From Symsagittifera roscoffensis (Eukaryota; Xenacoelomorpha; Acoela; Convolutidae): a DNA stretch of 64,000 bases. The DNA is taken from contig NC_087067.1 of NCBI RefSeq assembly GCF_963678635.1, positions 42,682,696 to 42,746,695 of the forward strand. Reading direction: 5' to 3'. Positions within the stretch are counted from its first letter, which is position 1, and every line of letters starts with the position of its first letter. The position numbers and the translations under genes are program-made. Positions 21,055 to 34,212 of the stretch are shown here, in pieces. The notes beneath the pieces are model-generated. The model had not been told where the DNA came from and searched no databases. It saw only the letters and a list, made by a program, of their open reading frames with translations.

Positions 21055-21059
21055 AAAAA
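21055..21059 (-). terminator. T5 Pol III terminator of the 21064 copy
   Basis: A5 on the + strand, so T5 on the minus strand, just 3' of the tRNA-like sequence. Confidence 0.7.
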
Positions 21060-21063
21060 TTTA

Positions 21064-21136
21064 CGCCCCACAAGGGACTCGAACCCTTGACCGTCGGATG
21101 AAAAATCCAACGCTCTACCGACTGAGCTAGCAGGGC
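21064..21136 (-). tRNA. tRNA-Lys(UUU)-like, apparently intact
   Basis: 73 nt, with G1-C72 to C7-G66 acceptor stem (two G-U/U-G wobbles), D stem GCTC/GAGC with GG at 18-19, T arm GGTTCGAGTCC and discriminator G. The anticodon loop is TTTTTCA, so the anticodon is TTT, with C at position 37, which is unusual since 37 is normally a purine. A T5 run lies just 3' at 21055-21059. It could be functional. Confidence 0.7.
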
Positions 21137-22336
21137 TCAAATTCCTGCTCAATAACATTGTGTTTAATTTTTTAATTTTGTGAATTTTGCTCCTTTCTAC
21201 CAAGCTTTACACTTCACGATGTTTCCGAAGTTGACTTTCATAGGTCGTTTTCCTTCATTATTTGCACATTTTTTTGAACTTAAGAAGTTTTACTGCTGCT
21301 GCGTTTCTCAATTAGCATAAATCAGTACCTTCAAAGCTCCCGAGCGGTCTTTACAGCGAAGAAAAATTCTCAGTTTTTCATCCAGAGCTTCCTTGAATTG
21401 AGGTTTGACCAGTGATTTAAGTGTTGAAGTGTTCAGACAATTTAAACTTCGTTCTCGCAAAATGTTGCCTTGATCAAAACAACTTCTTCTTTTTTCTGTG
21501 TGTTTTATTTTAAAAAAATTTCCATTAGAGATGAAGTTAGTGGAAGTTACACCTAGTCTCCAGCGGAGTTGTTTTGCTGCAAGGACCTTTTATCTTAGAA
21601 ACTTCCGTCTTTTTCGACTTAGCTCAAACTTCAACTATTTTTTCGTTTTGGCTCAAACAAAAACAGTTGTAAGAGATAATTTGAACACAAACAAAAAAAT
21701 CAATTTAACTAAAAGCTTACACCAGACATAAAACTCAATTTCTGACCGTTTTTCAAAGCCTCCGCTCAGAAACACAGGTCTAAATTGAACGTTTTGTTTA
21801 TTTATGCATCATCTTCTTTCATTTTCCTGGAAAATATCACGCTTGCTACTGCCTCAGTTTTCGAGTAGCGCACTCGATAGATGCACAGCTCCCCAAGTTG
21901 AGGTTGCCTCCAGCTGATTGGTTCTCATTGGACCTTTTCCACAGCTTCAATGAATCAAGTTCCATCAAAATTTTTGAGAACAATTTCGGTTGATTAGAAA
22001 TCTTCTAGCGCTTTTCGAAAAGATTCCTGACAGTGTTAAACTCATATCTATCTTAAAGTTGTTTTCGAGTATTGTATTGTTTGAAAATTGAAGATTTTTC
22101 TAATTTTGCTTCTGTGTTATTTTGATTTTTTGTTGTTTTCCGGGGATGAATTGCAAAAAGAAGTAATTTTAGTCATGAAAATTTGTCAAAATTATAAAAT
22201 CATTGATGAATTGCTGTGCCGTCTTATTCCATCATTGAAGACATCGTTTGAAGTTGGCGAAGTTGGTTTGAATCGAGCCTAATTTCAAAATGAACCTACT
22301 TTAAGCAAAAGCTGGAAGAATCCAACCAAAAATTTA

Positions 22337-22410
22337 CGCCCCACAAAGGACTCGATCACTTGACCGTTAGTTAACAGTCCAACGCTCTACCGACTGAGAG
22401 AGAGCAGGGC
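22337..22410 (-). pseudogene. tRNA-like copy with GA-run D arm
   Basis: 74 nt, same subfamily as the copy at 19001: GA run in the A-box region, loop CTGTTAA, anticodon stem with a deleted base. T-arm core reads GATCGAG in place of TTCGAG. Unlikely to be a working tRNA. Confidence 0.7.
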
Positions 22411-23587
22411 TCAATTAAATGCTCGATAACAATGTAACTGTTTAAAATTGTACATAATTGTTTCTTTCTACCAAACGCACTTCAATTTTTATTCTTGAAA
22501 GATTTTACACTTTACGATGTCTCCGAAGTAGACTTTCATAGGTTTTTTGTTTCACTTATTTTGAGATTTTTTCATATTAAAAAGTTTACTGCTGCTGCGT
22601 CTTTCGATTAGCATGAATCCTTACCTTTGAAGCTATCAAACGGACTTTGCAACAAAGAAGTTTTCTCAGTTTTTGATCCTGTGCTTCCTTGAATTGCGGT
22701 TTGATCAGTGATCTAAATGTTCGAGTGGTAAGACAGTTTAAACTTTGTTCTCAGTCAGTGTTGCATTCATCAAAACAATTTCTTTTTTTGTGTGTTTGTT
22801 TTTTTCGACAAAATCATTTGAGATAAAGTTAGTGAAAGTTGAAAAAAGTCTCCATTGGAATTCTTCTACTGTTATGACAGGTAATAATAAATGCTTCAAT
22901 CGTTATCTTTTGAACTTGGCCCAAACAGAAGCTGTTTAACAAGCAAATTTGCTCAAAAACGCAAAAGTTAAATTTAAGCAAACGCCTACCTTCGACAAAA
23001 ACTCAATTTTTGACCGTTTTTCAAAGCCCCGCTTAGAAACATAGGTCTACATCAAACACGTTTTTTTGTACCATTTTTTAAACTTTATCGAAAAATTTCA
23101 CGCTTTCTACTGCAGCGGTTTTCGAGTAGCGAACTCGTTAGGTGCACAGCTCCCCAATTTGAGGTTGCCTCCAGCTGATTGGTTCTCATTGGACCTTTTC
23201 CACTGCTTCAATGAATCAAGTTCCATCAAAATTTTTGAGAACAACTTCGGTTGATTAGAAATCTTCTAGCGCTTTTCGAAAAGATTCCTGACAGTGCTAA
23301 ATTCATATCTATCTTAAAGTTCTTTTCGAGTATTGTATTGTTTGAAAAATGAAGATTTTCTAACTTTTCTTCTGTGTTATTTTGATTTTTTGTTGTTTTC
23401 CGGGGATGAATTGCAAAAAGAATTAATTTTAGTCATGAAATTTTGTCAAAATTATAAAATCATTGATGAATTGTTGTGTCGTCTTATTTCATCATTGAAG
23501 ACATCGTTTGAAGTTGGTTTGAATTGAGCCTAATTTCAAAATGAACCTACTTTAAGCAAAAGCAGGAAAAAGCCAACCAAAAACTTA

Positions 23588-23697
23588 CGCCCCACAAAGG
23601 ACTCGACCCCTTGACCGTTAGTTAACAGTTCAACGCTCTGCCAACTGAGAGAGAGAGAGAGAGCGAGAGAGAGAGAGAGAGAGAGAGAGAGCAGGGA
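23588..23697 (-). pseudogene. tRNA-like copy with expanded GA microsatellite
   Basis: The copy is stretched to about 110 nt by a GA run of about 45 bp (23647-23691) at the D-arm position where related copies have GAGAGAGA. The 5' end reads GATCCCTGC. Not functional as a tRNA. Confidence 0.8.
23647..23691. repeat. GA microsatellite inside a tRNA pseudogene
   Basis: A run of GA dinucleotides interrupted once by GCGA. It replaces the A-box segment of the tRNA-like copy. Confidence 0.9.
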
Positions 23698-25292
23698 TCA
23701 ATTTAATGCTCGATAACAATGTAACTGTTTGAATTTGTACATTTTTGTTTCTTTCTACCAAACGCACTTCAACTTCTGTTCTTGACAGATTTTACACTTC
23801 ACGATGTCTCTGAAGTAGACTTTCATAGGTTGTTTTCTTTCACTTATTTTGAGATTTTTTGATATTAAAAGGTAACTGCTGCTGCGTTCCTCGATTAGCA
23901 TGAATCAGTACCTTCAAAGCTACCGAACGGACTTTGCAACAAAAAAGTATTCTCAGTTTTTGATCCTGTGTTTCTTGAATTGCGGTTTGATCAGTGAATT
24001 ATGTGTTAGAGTAGTAATACAATTCAAACTTCGTTCTCAAACAGTGTTTCATTGACAAAAACAATTTCTTCCTTTTCTGTGTTTTTTTTAACTTTTAAAT
24101 TGAGATGAAGTTAGTGGAAGTTGAACATAGTCTCCATTAGAGTTGTTTGGCTGTTATGACATGTTTTCTTTAAAATCTCAATTGCTAAATTTTGAAATTG
24201 GCAGCTTTACATTTCACGAAGTCTCCCAAGTTGACCTTCATAGATCGCTTTCTTTCACTTATTTGGACAGTTTTTTTTACTTAAAAATTTTACTGCTGCT
24301 GCGTATCTCGATTAGCCAAAATCTGTATCCTCAAAGCTCCCGAACGAACTTTATAACAAAAATGTATTCTCAATTTTTGATCCTGTGCTTCCTTGAATTG
24401 CGGTTTGATCAGTGATCTAAATGTTCGAGTGGTAAGACAGTTTAAACTTTGTTCTCAGTCAGTGTTGCATTCATCAAAACAATTTCTTTTTTTTGTGTTT
24501 GTTTTTTTTCGACAAAATCATTTGAGATAAAGTTAGTGAAAGTTGAAAAAAGTCTCCATTGGAATTCTTCTACTGTTATGACAGGTAATAATAAATGCTT
24601 CAATCGTTATCTTTTGAACTTGGCCCAAACAGAAGCTGTTTAACAAGCAAATTTGCTCAAAAACGCAAAAGTTAAATTTAAGCAAACGCTTACCTTCGAC
24701 AAAAACTCAATTTTTGACCGTTTTTCAAAGCCCCGCTTAGAAACATAGGTCTACATCAAACACGTTTTTTTTGTACCATTTTTTAAACTTTACCGGAAAA
24801 TTTCACGCTTTCTACTGCAGCGTTTCTCGAGTAGCGCACTCGTTAGGTGCACAGCTCCCCAATTTGAGGTTGCCTCCAGCTGATTGGTTCTCATTGGACC
24901 TTTTCCACAGCTTCAATGAATCAAGTTCCATCAAAATTTTTGAGAACAACTTCGGTTGATTAGAAATCTTCTAGCGATTTTCGAAAAGATTCCTGACAGT
25001 GTTAAATTCATATCTATCTTAAAGTTCTTTTCGAGTATTGTATTGTTTGAAAAATGAAGATTTTCTAACTTTTCTTCTGTGTTATTTTGATTTTTTGTTG
25101 TTTTCCGGGGATGAATTGAAAAAAGAAGTAATTTTAGTCATGAAATTTTGTCAAAAATATAAAATCATTGATGAATTGTTGTGTCGTCTTATTTCATCAT
25201 TAAAGACATCGTTTGAAGTTGGTTTGAATCGAGCCTAATTTCAAAATAAACCTACTTTAAGCAAAAGCAGGAAAAAGCCAACCAAAAACTTA

Positions 25293-25408
25293 CGCCCCAC
25301 AAAGGACTCGATCCCTTGACCGCTAGTTAACAGTCCAACGCTCTACCAACTGAGAGAGAGAGAGAGAGAGAGCCAGAGAGAGAGAGAGAGAGAGAGAGCA
25401 GGGATCAA
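25293..25408 (-). pseudogene. tRNA-like copy with expanded GA microsatellite
   Basis: Same class as the copy at 23588, with the GA run at 25352-25398 interrupted by GCCA. Anticodon loop CTGTTAA (GTT). Confidence 0.8.
25352..25398. repeat. GA microsatellite inside a tRNA pseudogene
   Basis: GA dinucleotide run of about 47 bp with one interruption; it occupies the D-arm position. Confidence 0.9.
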
Positions 25409-26979
25409 TTTAATACTCGATAACAATGTAACTGTTTAAATTTGTACATTTTTGTTTCTTTCTACCAAACGCACTTCAACTTCTGTTGTTGACAGATTTT
25501 ACACTTCACATTGTCTCTGAAGTAGACTTTCATAGGTTGTTTTCTTTCACTTATTTTGAGATCTTTTGATATTAAAAGGTAACTGCTGCTGCGTTCCTCG
25601 ATTAGCATGAATCAGTACCTTCAAAGCTACCGAACGGACTTTGCAACAAAAAAGTATTCTCAATTTTTGATCCTGTGTTTCTTGAATTGCGGTTTGATCA
25701 GTGAATTATGTGTTAGAGTAGTAATACAATTCAAACTTCGTTCTCAAACAGTGTTTCATTGCCAAAAACAATTTTTTCCTTTTCTGTGTTTTTTTTAAAC
25801 TTTTAATTTGAGATGAAGTTAGTGGAAGTTGAACATAGTCTCCATTAGAGTTGTTTGGCTGTTATGATATGTTTTCTTTAAAATCTCAATTGCTAAATTT
25901 TGAACTTGGCAGCTTTACATTTCACGAAGTCTCCGAAGTTGACCTTCATAGATCGCTTTCTTTCACTTATTCGGACAGTTTTTTTTTACTTAAGAATTTT
26001 ACTGCTGCTGCGTATCTCGATTAGCAAAAATCAGTACTTTCAAAGCCCCCGAACGGACTTAGCAACAAAAAGTTTTCTCAGTTTTTGATCCTGTGCTTCC
26101 TTGAATTAGAGTTTGATCAGTGACTTATGTGTTAGAGTACTAAGACAAATTAAACTCGTTCTCAAACAGTGTTTCATTGATCAAAACAATTTCTTCCTTT
26201 TTTGTGTTTTTTAACTTTTAATTTTGAGATGAAGTTAGTGGAAGTTGAACATAGTCTCCATTGGAGTTGTTTGGCTGTTATAACATGTTTTCTTAAAAAT
26301 CTCAATTGCTTAATTTTGAACTCGGCTCAAACAACAGCTGTTCTTAGAGCAAATTTGAGCACAAACAAAAAAGATCCAATTAACTCAAAGCCTACGCCCG
26401 ACAAAAAACTCAATCTCCGCTAAGAAACATTGCTCTAAACTGAACACATTTTGTTTGTTATTGCATCATCTTCTTTCATTTTCCTGCAAAATGTCACGCT
26501 TTCTACTGCAGCAGTTCTCGAGTAGCGCACTCGTTAGGTGCACAGCTCCCCAATTTGAGGTTGCCTCCAGCTGATTGGTTCTCATTGGACCTTTTCCACA
26601 GCTTCAATGAATCAAGTTCCATCAAAATTTTTGAGAACAACTTCGGTTGATTAGAAATCTTCTAGCGCTTTTCGAAAAGATTCCTGACAGTGTTAAATTC
26701 ATATCTTAAAGTTTTTTTTGATTATTGTATTGTTTGAAAAATGAAGATTTTCTAACTTTTCTTGTGTTACTTTGATTTTTGTTGTATTCCGGGGATGAAT
26801 TGCAAGAAAAAAGTTTTTTTTAGTCATGAAAATTTGTCAAAATCATAAAATCATTGAAGAATTGTTGTGTCGTCTTATTTCAACAATGAAGACATGGTTT
26901 GAAGTTGGTTTGAATCAAGCCTACTTTCAAAATGAACCTACTTTAAGCAAAAGCTGGAAGAAGCCAACCAAAAAATTTA

Positions 26980-27053
26980 CGCCATACAAAGGACTCGATC
27001 TTTTGACCGTTAGTTAACAGTCCAACGCTTTACCGACTGAGAGAGAGCAGGGC
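26980..27053 (-). pseudogene. tRNA-like copy with GA-run D arm
   Basis: 74 nt, same subfamily as 19001. Acceptor 3' strand changed (CGCCATAC on the + strand). GTT loop. Confidence 0.7.
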
Positions 27054-28192
27054 TCAATTAACTGCTCGATAACAATGTAACTATTTAAAATTGTACATAT
27101 TTGTTTCTTTCTACCAAACGCACTTCAATTTCTATTCTTGAAAGATTTTACACTTCACGATGTCTCCGAAGTAGACTTTCATAGGTTTTTTGTTTCACTT
27201 AATTTGAGATTTTTTGATATTAAAAAGTTAACTGCTGCTGCGTCTCTCGATTAGCATGAATCCGTAACTTCAAAGCTATCGAACGGACTTTGCAACAAAA
27301 AAGTTTTCTCAGTTTTTGATCATGTGCTTCCTTGAATTGCGGTTTGATCAGTGACTTATGTGTTAGAGTACTAAGACAATTTAAACTCGTTCTCAAACAG
27401 TGTTTCATTGATCAAAACGATTTCTTCTTTTTCTGTGTTTTTTTAACTTTTAAATTGAGATGAAGTTAGTGGAAGTTGAACATAGTCTCCATTGGAGTTT
27501 TTTGGCTGTTACAACATGTTTTCTTAAACATCTCAACTGCTGAATTTTGAACTTGGCTCAAACAACAGCTGTTCGTAGAGAAAATTTGAGCACAAACAAA
27601 AAAGATCAAAGTAACTAAAAGCCTGCGCCCGACAAAAAACTCAATCTCCTCTAAGAAACATTGCTCAAAACTGAACACATTTTGTTTGTTTTTGCATCAT
27701 CTTCTTTCAATTTCCTGGAAAATGTCACGCTTGCTACTGCCTCAGTTCTCGAGTAGCGCACTCTTAGGTTCAGAGGTCCCCAGTTTGAGGTTGCCACCAA
27801 AAAATTGGTTCTCATCGGACCTTTTCCACAGCTTCAATGAATCAAAATCCCATCTCAAACTTTCGAAAACGCAGCTTTTGTGGTTAGAAAATTATAGCGT
27901 TTTTGTAAAAATAATTCCTGACGGAGCTACATTTCATATCCTATAGTTCTTTTTTACTGTTGTCTTGTATTGTTTGAAAAAAAAAATTCGTGTGTATTTC
28001 TTAATTTTTTGTTGTTTTCCGGAAATGAAATACAATTTTTTTTATTAATCAAAAAATGATAACGTAATCGATGAAATGTTGGGTCGTCTGATTTCATCAT
28101 TGAGAACAAATTTTGAAAATTGTTTGAATCAAACCTAAATTCAAAATGAACCAATTTTGAACAAAAGCTTGAAGAAGCCTCCCAAAAGATTA

Positions 28193-28265
28193 CGGCCCAC
28201 AAGGGACTCGAACCCTTGACCGTTGGATTAAAATTCCAACGCTCTACCAGCTGAGCTAGCAGGGC
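28193..28265 (-). tRNA. tRNA-Lys(UUU)-like, one acceptor mismatch
   Basis: 73 nt. D, anticodon (loop ATTTTAA) and T arms are intact and the anticodon is TTT. The second acceptor pair is C-C, so it may be impaired. Downstream T-run is only T4. Confidence 0.5.
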
Positions 28266-29384
28266 TCATAATAATAATCAATGACAATGCAACTAATTAA
28301 TTTTGTACAAATTTATTCCTTTCTTCCAAACACACTTCAATTTCTGTTCTTGACAGCTTTACATTTCACGATGTCTCCGAAGTTGACTTTCATAGGTCGT
28401 TTTCTTTCACTTATTTGGACAGATTTTTTTATTTAAGAATTTTACTGTGCTGCGTATCTGGATTAGGAAAAATCAGTACCTTCAAAGCTCCCGAACGGAC
28501 TTTATAACAAAGAAGTATTCTCAGTTTTTGATCCTGTGCTTCCTTGAATTGCGGTTTGATCAGTGATTTATGTGTTAGAGTAGTAAGACAACTTAAACTT
28601 TGTTCTCAAACAGTGTTTCATTGACCAAAACAATTTCTTCCTTTTCTGTGTTTTTTCAACTTTTAATTTGAGATGAAGTTAGTGGAAGTTGAACATAGTC
28701 TCCATTGGAGTTGTTTGGCTGTTATAACAAGTTTTCTTAAATATCTCTGCTAAATTTTGAACTTAACTCAAACAACAGCTGTTCGTAGAGAAAATTTTAC
28801 CACAAACAAAAAAGATCAAAATAACTAAAAGCCTACGCCCGACAACAAAATCAATCTCCGCTACGAAACATTGCTCTAAACTGAACACATTTTGTTTGTT
28901 TTTTTATCATCTTCTTTCATTTTCCTGGAAAATGTCACGCTTGCTACTGCCTCAGTTCTCGAGTAGCTCACTCGTAGGTTCAGAGGTCCCCAGTTTGAGG
29001 TTGCCACCAAAAACTTGGTTCTCATCGGATCTTTTCCACAGCTTCAGTGAATCAAAATCCCATCTGAAAATTTTGAAAATACAGCTTTGGTAGATTAGAA
29101 AATTATAGCATTTTTTAAACTGATTCCTATAGGAGCTACATTTCATATCCTATAGTTCGTTTTGAGTGTTGTATTGTTTGAAAAATAAAAATTTTCTTGT
29201 GTATTTCTTAGTTTTTTCTTGTTTTCCGGAGATGAAATACAATTTTTTTTATTGATCATAAAATGATAAGGTAATCGATGAAATGTTGTGTCATCTGATT
29301 TCATCATTGAGAACAACTTTTGAAAATAGTATGAATCAAAGAACTATTTTGCACATAAGCTTGCAGAAGCCTCTCAAAAATTTT

Positions 29385-29457
29385 CGCCCCACAAGAGACT
29401 CGAACACTTGACCGTTAGAATAAAATTCCAACGCTCTACCAGCTGAGCTGGAAGGTC
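29385..29457 (-). pseudogene. tRNA-Lys(UUU)-like, degenerate
   Basis: 73 nt. Loop ATTTTAT; the 5' acceptor strand is GACCTTC in place of GCCCTGC and the T stem is disrupted (AAGTG/CTCTT). Confidence 0.6.
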
Positions 29458-30574
29458 TCAATATAATGATCAATAACAATGGTACTGTTGAATTTTGTAT
29501 AATTTTATTCGTTTCTACCAGACAAACTTCAATTTCTGTTCTTGACAGCTTTACATTTCACGATGTCGCCGAAGTTGACTTTCATAGGTCGTTTTCTTTC
29601 AATAATTTTGGACAGTTTTTTTACTTAAGAATTTTACTGCTGCTGCGTATCTCGATTAGCAAAAATCAGTACTTTCAAAGCTCCCGAACGAACTTTATAA
29701 CAAAGGAGTATTCTCAATTTTTGATCCTGTGCTTCCTTGAATTGCACTTTGATCAGTGATTTATGTGTTAGAGTAGTAGACAATCTAAACTTCGTTCTCA
29801 AACAGTAATTCATTGACCAAAACAATTTCTTCCTTTTCTGTGTTTTTTCAACTTTTAATTTGAGATGAAGTTAGTGGAAGTTGAACATAGTCTCCATTGG
29901 AGTTGTTTGGCTGTTATAACAAGTTTTCTTAAACATCTCAACTGCTGAATTTTGAACTTGGCTCAAACAACAGCTGTTCGTAGAGAAAATTTGAGCACAA
30001 ACAAAAAAGATCAAAGTAACTAAAAGCCTACGCCCGACAAAAAACTCAATCTCCGCTAAGAAACATTGCTAAAAACTGAACACATTTTGTTTGTTTTTGC
30101 ATCATCTTCTTTCAATTTCCCGGAAAATGTCACGCTTGCTACTGCCTCAGTTCTCGAGTAGCGCACTCGTAGGTTCAGAGGTCCCCAGTTTGAGGTTGCC
30201 ACCAAAAAATTGGTTCTCATCGGACCTTTTCCACAGCTTCAGTAAATCAAAATCCCATCTGAAACATTTGAAAACGCAGCTTTGGTGGTTAGAAAATTTT
30301 AGCGTTTTTTAAAAAAATAATTCCTGACGGAGCTACATTTTATATCCTATAGTTCTTTTTGAGTGTTGTATAGTTTGAAAAATAAAAACTTTCTTGTGTA
30401 TTTCTTAATTTTTTGTTGTTTTCCGGAGATGAAATACAATTTTTTTTATTAATCATAAAATGATAACGTAATTGATGAAATATTGTGTCGTCTGATTTCA
30501 TCATTGAAAGCAACCTTTGAAGTTGGTTGGAATCAATTTTGAACAACAGCTTGAAGAAGCCTCCCAAAAATTTG

Positions 30575-30647
30575 CGCCCCACAAGGGACTCGAACCCTTG
30601 ACCGTTGGATTAAAAGTCCAACGCTCTAGCAGCTGAGCCAGCAGGTC
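30575..30647 (-). pseudogene. tRNA-Lys(UUU)-like, D-loop altered
   Basis: 73 nt with anticodon TTT and perfect T arm, but G19 is C and the second acceptor pair is mismatched (5' end GACCTGC). Identical to the copy at 31763. Confidence 0.6.
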
Positions 30648-31762
30648 TCATTATAATCATCAATAACAATGCAACTGTTTAATTTTGTACAAATTTATTC
30701 CTTTCTACCAAACACACTTCAATTTCTGTTCTTGACAGCTTTACATTTCACGATGTCTCCGAAGTTGACTTTCATAGATCGTTTTCTTTCACTTATTTGG
30801 ACAGTTTTTTTACTTAAGAATTTTACTGCTGCTGCGTATCTCGATTAGCAAAAATCAGTACTTTCAAAGCTCCCGAACGAACTTTATAACAAAGGAGTAT
30901 TCTCAATTTTTGATCCTGTGCTTCCTTGAATTGCACTTTGATCAGTGATTTATGTGTTAGAGTAGTAGACAATCTAAACTTCGTTCTCAAACAGTAATTC
31001 ATTGACCAAAACAATTTCTTCCTTTTCTGTGTTTTTTCAACTTTTAATTTGAGATGAAGTTAGTGGAAGTTGAACATAGTCTCCATTGGAGTTGTTTGGC
31101 TGTTATAACAAGTTTTCTTAAACATCTCAACTGCTGAATTTTGAACTTGGCTCAAACAACAGCTGTTCGTAGAGAAAATTTGAGCACAAACAAAAAAGAT
31201 CAAAGTAACTAAAAGCCTACGCCCGACAAAAAACTCAATCTCCGCTAAGAAACATTGCTAAAAACTGAACACATTTTGTTTGTTTTTGCATCATCTTCTT
31301 TCAATTTCCCGGAAAATGTCACGCTTGCTACTGCCTCAGTTCTCGAGTAGCGCACTCGTAGGTTCAGAGGTCCCCAGTTTGAGGTTGCCACCAAAAAATT
31401 GGTTCTCATCGGACCTTTTCCACAGCTTCAGTAAATCAAAATCCCATCTGAAACATTTGAAAACGCAGCTTTGGTGGTTAGAAAATTTTAGCGTTTTTTA
31501 AAAAATAATTCCTGACGGAGCTACATTTTATATCCTATAGTTCTTTTTGAGTGTTGTATAGTTTGAAAAATAAAAACTTTCTTGTGTATTTCTTAATTTT
31601 TTGTTGTTTTCCGGAGATGAAATACAATTTTTTTTATTAATCATAAAATGATAACGTAATTGATGAAATATTGTGTCGTCTGATTTCATCATTGAAAGCA
31701 ACCTTTGAAGTTGGTTGGAATCAATTTTGAACAACAGCTTGAAGAAGCCTCCCAAAAATTTG

Positions 31763-31835
31763 CGCCCCACAAGGGACTCGAACCCTTGACCGTTGGATTA
31801 AAAGTCCAACGCTCTAGCAGCTGAGCCAGCAGGTC
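31763..31835 (-). pseudogene. tRNA-Lys(UUU)-like, duplicate of the 30575 copy
   Basis: 73 nt, same changes as at 30575, 1,188 bp away, so the two arose by duplication after those changes. Confidence 0.6.
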
Positions 31836-32925
31836 TCATTATAATCATCAATAACAATGCAACTGTTTAATTTTGTACAAATTTATTCCTTTCTACCAAA
31901 CACACTTCAATTTCTGTTCTTGACAGCTTTACATTTCACGATGTCTCCGAAGTTGACTTTCATAGATCGTTTTCTTTCACTTATTTGGACAGTTTTTTTA
32001 CTTAAGAATTTTACTGCTGCTGCGTATCTCGATTAGCAAAAATCAGTACCTTCAAAGCTACCGAACGGACTTTATAACAAAGAAGTATTCTCAATTTTTG
32101 ATCCTGTGCTTCCTTGAATTGCGGTTTGATCAGTGATTTATGTGTTAGAGTAGTAAGACAATTTAAACTTCGTTCTCAAACAGTGTTTAATTGACCAAAA
32201 CAATTTCTTCCTTTTCTGTGTTTTTTTTTTTAATTTGAGATGAAGTTAGTGGAAGTTGAACATAGTCTCCATTGGAGTTTTTTGGCTGTTACAACATGTT
32301 TTCTTAAACATCTCAACTGCTGAATTTTGAACTTGGCTCAAACAACAGCTGTTCGTAGAGAAAATTTGAGCACAAACAAAAAAGATCAAAGTAACTAAAA
32401 GCCTGCGCCCGACAAAAAACTCAATCTCCTCTAAGAAACATTGCTCAAAACTGAACACATTTTGTTTGTTTTTGCATCATCTTCTTTCAATTTCCTGGAA
32501 AATGTCACGCTTGCTACTGCCTCAGTTCTCGAGTAGCGCACTCGTAGGTTCAGAGGTCCCCAGTTTGAGGTTGCCACCAAAAAATTGGTTCTCATCGGAC
32601 CTTTTCCACAGCTTCAATGAATCAAAATCCCATCTCAAACTTTTGAAAACGCAGCTTTTGTGGTTAGAAAATTATAGCGTTTTTTTAAAAATAATTCCTG
32701 ACGGAGCTACATTTCATATCCTATAGTTCTTTTTGAGTGTTGTATAGTTTGAAAAATAAAAACTTTCTTGTGTATTTCTTAATTTTTGTTGTTTTCCGGA
32801 GATGAAATACAATTTTTTTTATTAATCATTTTTTTGAGAACAACTTTTGAAAATAGTTTGAATCAAACCTAAATTCAAAATGAACTATTTTGAACAAAAG
32901 CTTGAAGAAGCCTCCCAAAAATTTA

Positions 32926-32998
32926 CGCCCCACAAGGGACTCGAACCCTTGACCGTTGGATTAAAAGTCCAACGCTCTACCAGCTGACCTAGCAGGGC
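32926..32998 (-). tRNA. tRNA-Lys(UUU)-like, one D-stem mismatch
   Basis: 73 nt, acceptor, anticodon (CTTTTAA) and T arms are intact. C11 is G, which breaks the second D-stem pair. May be functional or a recent pseudogene. Confidence 0.55.
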
Positions 32999-34139
32999 TT
33001 ATTATACTGATCAATAACAATGAAACTGTTTAATTTTGAACAATTTTATTCGTTTCTACCAAACACAGTTCAATTTCTGTTCTTGACAGCTTTACATTTC
33101 ACGATGTCTCCGAAGTTGAATTTCAAAGGTCGTTTTCTTTCACTTATTTGGACAGTTTTTTTAACTGAAGAATTTTACTGCTGCTGCGTATCTCGATTAG
33201 CAAAAATCAGTACCTTCAAAGCTCCCGAACGGACTTTATAACAAAGAAGTATTCTCAATTTTTGATCCTGTGCTTCCTTGAATTGCGGTTTGATCAGTGA
33301 TTTATGAGTTAGATTAGTAAGACAATTTAAACTTCGTTCTCAAACAGTGTTTCATTGACCGAAACATTTTCTTCCTTTTCTGTGTTTTTTTTTTAACTTT
33401 TAAGTTGAGATGAAGTTAGTGGAAGTTGAACATAGTCTCCATTGGAGTTGTTTGGCTGTTATAAAATGTTTTCTTGAAAATCTCAATTGCTAAATTTTGA
33501 ACTTGGCTCAAACAACAGATTTTCGTAGAGAAAATTTGAGCACAAACAAAAAGATCAAAGTAACTAAAAGCCTACGCCCGACAAAAAAAAACTCAATCTC
33601 CGCTAAGAAACAATGCTCTAAACTGAACAGATTTTGTTTGTTTTCGCATCATCTTCTTCCATTTTCCTGGAAAATGTCATGCTTGCTACTGCCTCAGTTC
33701 TCGAGTAGCGCACTCGTAGGTTCAGAGGTCCCCAGTTTGAGGTTGCCACCAAAAAATTGGTTCTCATCGGACCTTTTCCACAGCTTCGGTGAATCAAAAT
33801 CCCATCTGAAACTTTTGAAAACGCAGCTTTTGTGGTTAGAAAATTATAGCGTTTTTTAAAAATAATTCCTGACGGAGCTACATTTTATATCCTATAGTTC
33901 TTTTTGAGTGTTGTATTGTTTGAAAAATAAAAATTTTCTGGTGTATTTCTTAATTTTTTGTTGTTTTCCCGAGATGAAATACAATTTTTTTATTAATCCT
34001 AAAATGATAACGTAATCGATGAAATGTTGTGTCATCTGATTTCATCATTGAGAACAACTTTTTAAAATAGTTTGAATCAAACCTAAATTCAAAATGAACT
34101 ATTTTGAACAAAAGCTTAAAGAATCCTCCCAAAAATTTT

Positions 34140-34212
34140 CGCCCCACAAGTGATTCGAACCCTTGACCGTTGGATAAACAGTCCACCGCTCTACCAGCTG
34201 AGCTAGCAGGGC
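34140..34212 (-). pseudogene. tRNA-like copy with GTT (Asn) anticodon
   Basis: 73 nt on a Lys-like body with loop CTGTTTA, so anticodon GTT with T at 37. The first anticodon pair (G27-A43) and a T-stem pair are mismatched. Same as the copy at 36642. Confidence 0.6.

Larger units (their letters stand above)
29630..32005. repeat. Two near-identical adjacent units
   Basis: The sequences from about 29.63-30.81 and 30.82-32.00 kb are almost identical at a period of 1,188-1,189 bp. Diagnostic shared changes include GCTCTAGCAG within the tRNA-like copy, so this is a recent duplication. Confidence 0.85.
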
